Source: Miltoncostaeales bacterium
GTDB lineage: Bacteria; Actinomycetota; Thermoleophilia; Miltoncostaeales; Miltoncostaeaceae
Direction of reading: 5' to 3'
Length of the DNA: 9,927 nucleotides
Assembly: GCA_030829765.1 (NCBI GenBank)
Contig: JAUROO010000036.1
Span: 1 to 9,927 of the forward strand
The notes beneath the pieces were generated by a model. The model had not been told where the DNA came from, searched no databases, and saw only the letters and a list, made by a program, of their open reading frames with translations. The position numbers and the translations under genes are program-made. This document shows positions 5,889-9,927 of this stretch, piece after piece (the stretch's first letter is position 1; the number at the start of each line of letters is the position of its first letter).

Positions 5889-6896
5889 TCATCCCGCGGC
5901 CAGGGGGCCTTCGGTCCATCCCGCACCCAGCCGCATGGCGAGGTCGATGTCGTCCGCCCCGGCCACGCCCTCGTCGGCCAGGCGACGCGCCTCGTCGAGC
6001 GCGGCGGCGTAGTACACGGCGGCGACCACCGGCTCGGCACCGGCACCACCCCCCGTGCGTCCGGGCAGCAGTCCGGCCCCGGACTTACGGCCCAGGTGGC
6101 CGGCGGCGACGAGGGGGGCCAGCGTGCCGGCATCGGCGAACCGGTCCCCGTATGCCGCCTCCAAGTCGGCGCGGATGCTCTCCAGCACGTCGAGGCCCAC
6201 GAGGTCCCCGAGCGCGAAGGGGCCCATGGGGGCGGGGCCGCCGTCCACCACCGCGCGGTCGGCGCCCTCGCGGTCCACGGGTGCCCCCGCCGCGGCCCGG
6301 TAGGCCTCGGCCATGGCGCGCACCAGCACCCGGTTCACCACGAACCCCGGGCACTCGCGCACCCGCACGGGCGTCTTGCCCAGTTCCGCGGCGAGGGCGA
6401 GGGCCCTCGCGACGGTGTCCTCCGTCGTGGCCGCGCCCGCGATCACCTCGACCAACGGCATCACGCTGGCCGGGTTGAAGAAGTGCAGGCCGATCACCCG
6501 CCCGGGTGAGCGCGTGGCATCGGCCAGCGCGGTGACCGAGAGCCCCGAGGTGTTCGTGGCCACCAGGGCGTCGGGGCGGATCACGTCATCGAGTTGCCGG
6601 TGCACCGCGATCTTGAGCGCCAGGTCCTCGGGCACCGCTTCGATCATCACGTCCACCGGGGCCAGATCGGTGAGGGAGGCCACGGGATGGATGCGCCCCG
6701 CCGCGGCATGCGCGGCGGCCTCCGCCAGCCGCCCGCGCTGCACCAACCGGGCGCCCAGCGCGAGTGACCGGTCGCGGCCCATGGCCGCACGCTCGGCGTC
6801 GGCATCGGCCATGAGGACGTCCATGCCCGCGACCGCGGCGACGTGGGCGATCTCGCATCCCATCGTGCCCGCGCCGATGATGCCGATGGAGCGCAT
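5889..6896 (-). CDS. 3-hydroxyacyl-CoA dehydrogenase, NAD-binding
   Basis: The enzyme oxidises 3-hydroxyacyl-CoA to 3-ketoacyl-CoA with NAD in beta-oxidation or related acyl-CoA pathways (FadB2/PaaH/Hbd class). The Rossmann motif GAGTMG is at 8-13 and the cofactor-contacting acidic residue is at about Asp31. The catalytic residues fall in ATNTSGLS (113-120, Ser117), GLHFFNP (136-142, His138) and LVEVI (148-152, Glu150), with the family motif CPGFVVNR (182-189). The C-terminal domain has GPFALGDLVGLDV (225-237). A second, shortened C-terminal repeat (290-335) follows, giving 335 residues against about 285 for single-repeat enzymes. The usual 'KSGRGFYDY' is altered to KSGAGLLP (271-278) and the final 'GxGxPxGP' to GAGWTEGP, so specificity may differ. 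The start is an ATG at 6896. TAGGCT lies six bases upstream, so translation is probably leaderless. No other fatty-acid gene is adjacent. Confidence 0.9.
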   Translation of the reverse strand: MRSIGIIGAGTMGCEIAHVAAVAGMDVLMADADAERAAMGRDRSLALGARLVQRGRLAEAAAHAAAGRIHPVASLTDLAPVDVMIEAVPEDLALKIAVHRQLDDVIRPDALVATNTSGLSVTALADATRSPGRVIGLHFFNPASVMPLVEVIAGAATTEDTVARALALAAELGKTPVRVRECPGFVVNRVLVRAMAEAYRAAAGAPVDREGADRAVVDGGPAPMGPFALGDLVGLDVLESIRADLEAAYGDRFADAGTLAPLVAAGHLGRKSGAGLLPGRTGGGAGAEPVVAAVYYAAALDEARRLADEGVAGADDIDLAMRLGAGWTEGPLAAG

Positions 6897-6902
6897 GGCC
6901 CG

Positions 6903-6931
6903 AGCCTACCGTGGCGCGTCCGGGGTGGCAC
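6903..6931 (-). promoter_or_regulatory. Candidate promoter of the 3-hydroxyacyl-CoA dehydrogenase gene
   Basis: The minus strand carries GTGCCA (6926-6931), a 17-bp spacer and TAGGCT (6903-6908), followed by six bases and the ATG at 6896. The expected transcription start coincides with the A of the ATG, giving a leaderless mRNA. The same TAGGCT hexamer precedes the thioredoxin gene at 8389-8394. Confidence 0.5.
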
Positions 6932-6932
6932 G

Positions 6933-6938
6933 TAGGTT
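6933..6938 (+). promoter_or_regulatory. Candidate -10 element of the GGDEF-like gene
   Basis: TAGGTT (6933-6938) on the plus strand would place the transcript start near 6945, the first base of the 9+9 inverted repeat. No clear -35 is visible. It is close to and partly interleaved with the opposite-strand promoter of the dehydrogenase gene, so the two may interfere. Confidence 0.35.
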
Positions 6939-6944
6939 TTCCCA

Positions 6945-6967
6945 GACCGGTGCGTGATGCACCGGTC
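6945..6967. promoter_or_regulatory. Perfect 9+9 inverted repeat enclosing the start codon of the GGDEF-like gene
   Basis: GACCGGTGC (6945-6953) and GCACCGGTC (6959-6967) are exact reverse complements around GTGAT. The ATG (6957-6959) lies across the loop and the base of the second arm, and the alternative GTG (6954-6956) lies in the loop. In RNA this would be a strong 9-bp hairpin with a 5-base loop, probably at the very 5' end of the message. In DNA it could be a dimer-binding operator. Which of these it is cannot be told from sequence. Confidence 0.55.
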
Positions 6968-7877
6968 AACGCCTCACACGGTGCCGAGCCGATCCGACCA
7001 TGACGTCGAACGGGATGCCGCCCTGGCCGCGCGGTACCGGCAACGTCGCCTCGTTCTGCTGGGAGCCCTGCTCGTGGCCACCGTGGTGCCGATCGTGGCG
7101 ATGGGGTCGTGGTGGCTCTGGCCGCTGCTGGTGGTTCCCGCTGCCCTCGCGGCCCCCCTCGCGGGTGCAACGGGCCTGATGGCCACCCTGCTGGCGTCCG
7201 CCATCGCGCTGGCCGCGGCATCGTCGGGTGATGTCGCCACCGCCGAGGCCGCGATGGGGTTCATCGCGATCGTGGTGGTGGCCGCACTGGGTGCGGCGCA
7301 TGCGGGCCTGGCCGAGGGCCTGGGGGCCTCCTGGGGGTCTCGCGGCGGGGCCGGGGGACCGGCGATGGCGCCCTCCGCGGTGTTCGACGTGATCGCCGAG
7401 CGCGATTGCCGCCGGGCGGCGGAGACGGGCAGCCCCGTGGCGGTGTCGGTTGCGGCCATCCCGCGCATCCGCGCACTCCGCGCCGTGCATGGCGACGACG
7501 TGCTGGAGCATCTGCTCAAGGCCTGCGCCGACGCCGTGGCGCAGGTGGCCCGCGGAGGCGATCTGGTGATGGAGGATGCCCCGGGGCGCTACGTGGCGCT
7601 GGTTGCCGGGGGCGAGGATGCCGCCCGCGACCTGGGGCACCGCCTGGCGACGGCCCTCGAGGCCGTGGCGGTGCGCGACCACGACGGCCTTCGGGTGACG
7701 GCGGGGTCGGTGGCGGTCGGTGCCGCCGCGTGGACGCCCGCCGACACCGGCCCCTCGTCGCTCATCGAGCGCGCCGATGCGGACCTGCGCCGTGACATGG
7801 CCACCGGCGACACCGGCCGGCCCGACGAGCAGGTCACGGGCGAGTTCCGCGCCGTCGCCGTCGCCGGCGCCGCATGA
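6957..7877 (+). CDS. Membrane protein with degenerate GGDEF-like domain
   Basis: The 306-residue protein has a basic polar N-terminus. Hydrophobic segments follow at about 31-49, 51-70, 71-90 and 98-117, then a Gly/Ala linker (118-139) and a cytoplasmic domain (140-279). That domain follows the GGDEF (diguanylate cyclase) pattern: an initial 'ERDCRRAAETGSPVAVSVAAI' (148-168, with the 'RA...G.P.A....I' pattern), then HGDDVLEHL (178-186) in the place of 'GHxxGDxxL', and 'ARGGDLV' (198-204). At the position of the GGDEF signature the protein reads APGRY (208-212). It ends with LRVTAGSVAVGAAAW (245-259) and LIERADADLRR (269-279), matching the usual 'TxSxGxA' and 'LLxxADxALYxAK'. With the signature lost, cyclase activity is unlikely, and a c-di-GMP or GTP-sensing or scaffold role is inference. 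The start could be this ATG or the GTG three bases earlier. The 3' end overlaps the PAP2 gene by 44 bp. Confidence 0.75.
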   Translation: MHRSTPHTVPSRSDHDVERDAALAARYRQRRLVLLGALLVATVVPIVAMGSWWLWPLLVVPAALAAPLAGATGLMATLLASAIALAAASSGDVATAEAAMGFIAIVVVAALGAAHAGLAEGLGASWGSRGGAGGPAMAPSAVFDVIAERDCRRAAETGSPVAVSVAAIPRIRALRAVHGDDVLEHLLKACADAVAQVARGGDLVMEDAPGRYVALVAGGEDAARDLGHRLATALEAVAVRDHDGLRVTAGSVAVGAAAWTPADTGPSSLIERADADLRRDMATGDTGRPDEQVTGEFRAVAVAGAA

Positions 7878-8349
7878 GGCGGCCCGCGGCCGCGCCGAGC
7901 CCCGCGCCGGCCACGACGTCCAGGGGGTCGTGATCGGCGGCGGCCACCCGGGCCGCCATGCCGAGCGCCGCTGCGGCGTGCGCGGCAGTACCCACCAGCG
8001 GTCGCTCGCGGGCGACCACCACCGCGATGGCCGCGGACGATGCGGCGTGGCGGCTGGGGAAGCCCCCCTCGGTGCGCGACCCCGGGCGCGGGCGGTCGAT
8101 GGCATCGCGCGCCACCTTGGCCAGGGTGCCGGCGATCGCGCCCGCCATCACGGCGCGCAGGCCGAGCATGCGCGAGCCGGGGATCACGACCAGCGCGAGC
8201 GCGAGCCCCTGGAATGCCGGTGCCATGGCATCGGCGGCGAGTCGGGCCCAGTCGCGGCCGCCGGGCACCCCTGCGGCGGCGGCGCGGATGCCGTCGCCCG
8301 CGCGCCGGTCGGCCACGAGGATCGCATGGGTGACGTCATCGGCCTGCAC
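7834..8349 (-). CDS. PAP2 superfamily phosphatase, small membrane protein
   Basis: PAP2 enzymes remove phosphate from lipid phosphates such as phosphatidate or undecaprenyl pyrophosphate at the membrane. All three signature blocks are visible. The first is RDAIDRPRP, with Arg instead of Lys at the head of the K-x6-RP motif. The second is FPSRHAAS (the PSxH block with the active-site His) and the third is ARVAAADHDPLD (R-x5-H-x3-D, the nucleophilic His). Hydrophobic stretches alternate with these motifs as in the family. The protein is short (171 residues from the GTG at 8349) and ends in eight consecutive arginines, encoded where it overlaps the end of the convergent GGDEF-like gene. I chose the GTG at 8349 because TAGCGT lies seven bases upstream, matching other leaderless-looking starts here. 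A GTG at 8358 would add three residues, and the frame also stays open further upstream through the divergent thioredoxin gene. The substrate is not predictable. Confidence 0.78.
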   Translation of the reverse strand: MQADDVTHAILVADRRAGDGIRAAAAGVPGGRDWARLAADAMAPAFQGLALALVVIPGSRMLGLRAVMAGAIAGTLAKVARDAIDRPRPGSRTEGGFPSRHAASSAAIAVVVARERPLVGTAAHAAAALGMAARVAAADHDPLDVVAGAGLGAAAGRLMRRRRRRRRGTRP

Positions 8350-8356
8350 CCGGCTC

Positions 8357-8362
8357 ACGCTA
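8357..8362 (-). promoter_or_regulatory. Candidate -10 element of the PAP2 gene
   Basis: The minus strand reads TAGCGT, then seven bases, then GTG (8349). The arrangement repeats that of the divergent thioredoxin gene. No -35 was recognised at the expected distance. Confidence 0.35.
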
Positions 8363-8388
8363 GGACAGCCCCGGTCCGCGCGCCCGGC

Positions 8389-8394
8389 TAGGCT
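8389..8394 (+). promoter_or_regulatory. Candidate -10 element of the tlpA-like/tilS pair
   Basis: TAGGCT followed by seven bases and the GTG start at 8402 indicates a leaderless or nearly leaderless transcript. The same hexamer with the same CGGG extension precedes the 3-hydroxyacyl-CoA dehydrogenase gene. No clear -35 is present. Confidence 0.45.
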
Positions 8395-8401
8395 CGGGTG
8401 C

Positions 8402-8941
8402 GTGCCGGTTCCTCGCTGGATCATTCCCGCCGCCGCCGTGGCGGCCGCCGCTGCGGCGGTCGTCGGCATGTCCGCCTGCGGGTCCTCGACGACGGGGGTC
8501 GCGCCCCAGGTCCAGGCTCCGGCCGACCGCCCCGATCCGGTCGTCGTGCGGGTGCCGCGCCTCACCGGCGCCGGGTCCCTCGAGGTCGGCAGGCCGACGG
8601 CGCGCCCGACCCTGGTGAACCTGTGGGCATCATGGTGCGGGCCGTGCCGTGAGGAGATGCCCGCGGTCGAGGCCTTCGCCCGCTCCCACCCGGACGTCCG
8701 CGTGGTGGGGATCGCCATCGATGACACCACCGACAGCGCCCGCGAGTTCGCCCGCGAGGTCGCGGTGACCTTCCCGCTCGGCATCGACCGCGACGACGCG
8801 GTGGGGGATGGCTACGGCGTGACCGGGCTCCCCACCACCTTCGTGCTGGATCGCGCGGGCCGTCTGGCCGCCACGTGGGCCGGGCCCGTGACCGCCGCGG
8901 ACCTGTCGCGGCTGACGGACCCCCTGGTGGACGAGTCGTGA
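8402..8941 (+). CDS. TlpA/ResA-like thiol-disulfide oxidoreductase, probable lipoprotein
   Basis: The 179-residue protein has a short basic start (Arg5), a hydrophobic Ala/Val stretch (7-22) and a lipobox-like M-S-A-C with Cys26. It is therefore probably lipid-anchored outside the membrane. A Pro/Thr-rich linker follows, then a thioredoxin fold. The strand LVNLWASWCGPC (71-82) holds the CGPC redox site at 79-82, followed by the E-E-M-P typical of TlpA/ResA proteins. 'VRVVGIAIDD' and the cis-proline motif GLPTTFVLD close the fold. Such proteins reduce or oxidise disulfides in secreted proteins, often in cytochrome c maturation. No ccs/ccm gene is adjacent, so the client is unknown. The GTG start at 8402 follows TAGGCT by seven bases. 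The stop overlaps the start of tilS (GTGA at 8938-8941), so the two are probably cotranscribed and translationally coupled. Confidence 0.87.
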   Translation: MPVPRWIIPAAAVAAAAAAVVGMSACGSSTTGVAPQVQAPADRPDPVVVRVPRLTGAGSLEVGRPTARPTLVNLWASWCGPCREEMPAVEAFARSHPDVRVVGIAIDDTTDSAREFAREVAVTFPLGIDRDDAVGDGYGVTGLPTTFVLDRAGRLAATWAGPVTAADLSRLTDPLVDES

Positions 8942-9927
8942 CCTCCGGCGCGCACGACCTGAGCACGCGGATGCGGTCATTCGCGGACCGTCACGACCTG
9001 CTGCCCGCTGGTCATGGCGTGCTGGCGCTGGTGTCGGGCGGGGCGGACTCCACCGCGCTCATGCACCTGCTCTCCGATGTCCACGACGGCCCGGTGCACG
9101 TCCTCTCGTTCGATCATGGTCTGCGCACCGCTTCCGCGGGCGAGGCCCGCGACGCCGCCGCCCGCGCCCGTGCCCTCGGCCTGCCCGCCCATGTGGAGCA
9201 GCTCGGGCTGGCGCCGGGGCCGCATGCGCTGGAGCGCGCCCGGGATGCCCGCCTCGCCGCTGCTGAGCGCGTGCGTGCCGAACTCGGACTGGACGCGATT
9301 GCCACCGGTCACACCCGCACCGACCACGTGGAGACCATTCTCTTCCGTGCCGCGCGGGGAACGGGCCGCACGGGTGCCCTCGGCATCGCGCCGCGCCGCG
9401 GCAGGTGGGTGCGACCGCTGCTGTGCCTCTCGCGCGACGAGACCCGGGATTGGTGCCGCGCACATGGCATCCCCTTCGTTGACGACCCGACCAACGACGA
9501 CATGGCGACCGCGCGGGCCCGGGTGCGCCACGGCCTGCTGCCGGCGTTCAGGGCGGTGCACCCGTCGGCGGAGGCCAACCTGGCCCGCATGGCGGAGTTG
9601 CTGGCCGATGAGACGGACGTGGTGGAGGCGGCTGTGGCAGTCGCGGGCGACCGGGTGCGGAGTGACGGCGGGCTGGACGCCGGCCTTCTCGCAGCCGAGC
9701 CGGTGGCTATCGCGCGGATCCTCGTGCGCGGACTCCTCGCCGACGCCGGCCTCCCCGCTGACGCGCGCTCGGCCGACGTCATCGACGCGGTCCTCGCGCG
9801 CGCCCGGTCGGGCGCGGGATCCACCCAGGTGCCCGGCGGCCTCGTGGCCGTCGACCGGGGCATCCTGGTGGCGGAGGCCGCGGGGCAGGACGTCGGCCCG
9901 ATCGTGCCCACGCCGCTTCCGGTGCCC
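8938..9927 (+). CDS. tilS: tRNA(Ile)-lysidine synthetase (3' end outside window)
   Basis: TilS attaches lysine to C34 of the CAU-anticodon tRNA-Ile using ATP, which changes both its codon reading and its charging, and is normally essential. The frame is open for 330 codons to the window edge without a stop. The PP-loop SGGADS (33-38) binds ATP. FDHGLR (58-63), ATGHTRTDHVETILFR (122-137) and VDDPTNDD with RARVRHGLLPAF (181-204) are the family's conserved blocks in the right order. The region after about residue 210 is the helical and C-terminal tRNA-binding part. The GTG at 8938 overlaps the previous stop as GTGA. An ATG at residue 12 is an alternative but would lose the coupling. In many bacteria tilS is followed by hpt and ftsH; whether that holds here lies outside the window. 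Confidence 0.93.
   Translation, partial: MTSGAHDLSTRMRSFADRHDLLPAGHGVLALVSGGADSTALMHLLSDVHDGPVHVLSFDHGLRTASAGEARDAAARARALGLPAHVEQLGLAPGPHALERARDARLAAAERVRAELGLDAIATGHTRTDHVETILFRAARGTGRTGALGIAPRRGRWVRPLLCLSRDETRDWCRAHGIPFVDDPTNDDMATARARVRHGLLPAFRAVHPSAEANLARMAELLADETDVVEAAVAVAGDRVRSDGGLDAGLLAAEPVAIARILVRGLLADAGLPADARSADVIDAVLARARSGAGSTQVPGGLVAVDRGILVAEAAGQDVGPIVPTPLPVP

Noticed and set aside
4316..6133. Minus-strand open frame extending argF upstream to a 919-residue protein
   Set aside because: The extension lies antisense to the clearly identified glutamate-synthase-like gene and has low-complexity shadow composition. Ornithine carbamoyltransferases are about 310 residues.
8425..8470. GCC/GCG-rich repetitive stretch with small inverted repeats
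   Set aside because: It encodes the Ala-rich hydrophobic core of the thioredoxin signal peptide, and codon composition explains it.
1..9927. A defence system, prophage, CRISPR array or biosynthetic cluster
   Set aside because: No recognisable nuclease, integrase, phage, repeat-spacer or cluster-type gene is present. Every gene with a recognisable family is metabolic, signalling, membrane or tRNA-modification related.

Overview
The window is high-GC, gene-dense DNA with GTG starts, TANNNT-type -10 elements placed right at start codons, and very short intergenic gaps. This fits a high-GC actinobacterium. Several proteins (TilS with a GHTRTD motif, the FIST protein, the edge protein) look to me like those of deep-branching Actinomycetota such as Thermoleophilia. 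That placement is an impression from protein style, not a computed result. No rRNA, tRNA, IS element, prophage gene or CRISPR array was recognised. It reads as ordinary chromosomal DNA.

Layout, left to right. (1) 1-198, minus: the N-terminal part of an unrecognised small protein, possibly DNA-binding, cut by the window edge. Its upstream region (199-289) is an AT-rich island with a candidate promoter, a perfect 8+8 inverted repeat and repeated CAATTGATGT-type motifs. (2) 290-1462, minus: a FIST_N/FIST_C sensory-domain protein. (3) 1562-2416, plus: an unrecognised membrane protein with one N-terminal and three C-terminal membrane segments. (4) 2413-3363, minus: a rhomboid intramembrane serine protease with a C-terminal DUF2007-like domain, 10 bp downstream of (5) 3374-4315, minus: an ornithine carbamoyltransferase (argF) with HPLP in place of the usual HCLP. 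(6) 4400-5884, plus: an FMN/iron-sulfur glutamate-synthase-like protein with an N-terminal membrane anchor. (7) 5889-6896, minus: a 3-hydroxyacyl-CoA dehydrogenase. (8) 6957-7877, plus: a membrane protein with a degenerate GGDEF domain, whose start codon lies in a perfect 9+9 inverted repeat. (9) 7834-8349, minus: a PAP2-type phosphatase. (10) 8402-8941, plus: a TlpA/ResA-like thioredoxin lipoprotein, overlapping by 4 bp (11) tilS, tRNA(Ile)-lysidine synthetase, from 8938 past the right edge.

The genes do not form one pathway. They are mostly single genes or pairs in alternating orientation: argF-rhomboid and tlpA-tilS are the two likely cotranscribed pairs. Divergent starts share short promoter regions at about 1463-1561, 4316-4399, 6897-6956 and 8350-8401. 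Convergent pairs meet with a 4-bp overlap, a 4-bp gap and a 44-bp overlap, so there is almost no room for separate terminators. I did not find a convincing new multi-gene system. The signals most worth a second look are the operator-like array at 211-292, the start-codon hairpin at 6945-6967, the run of apparently leaderless starts, the degenerate GGDEF protein and the argF motif change.
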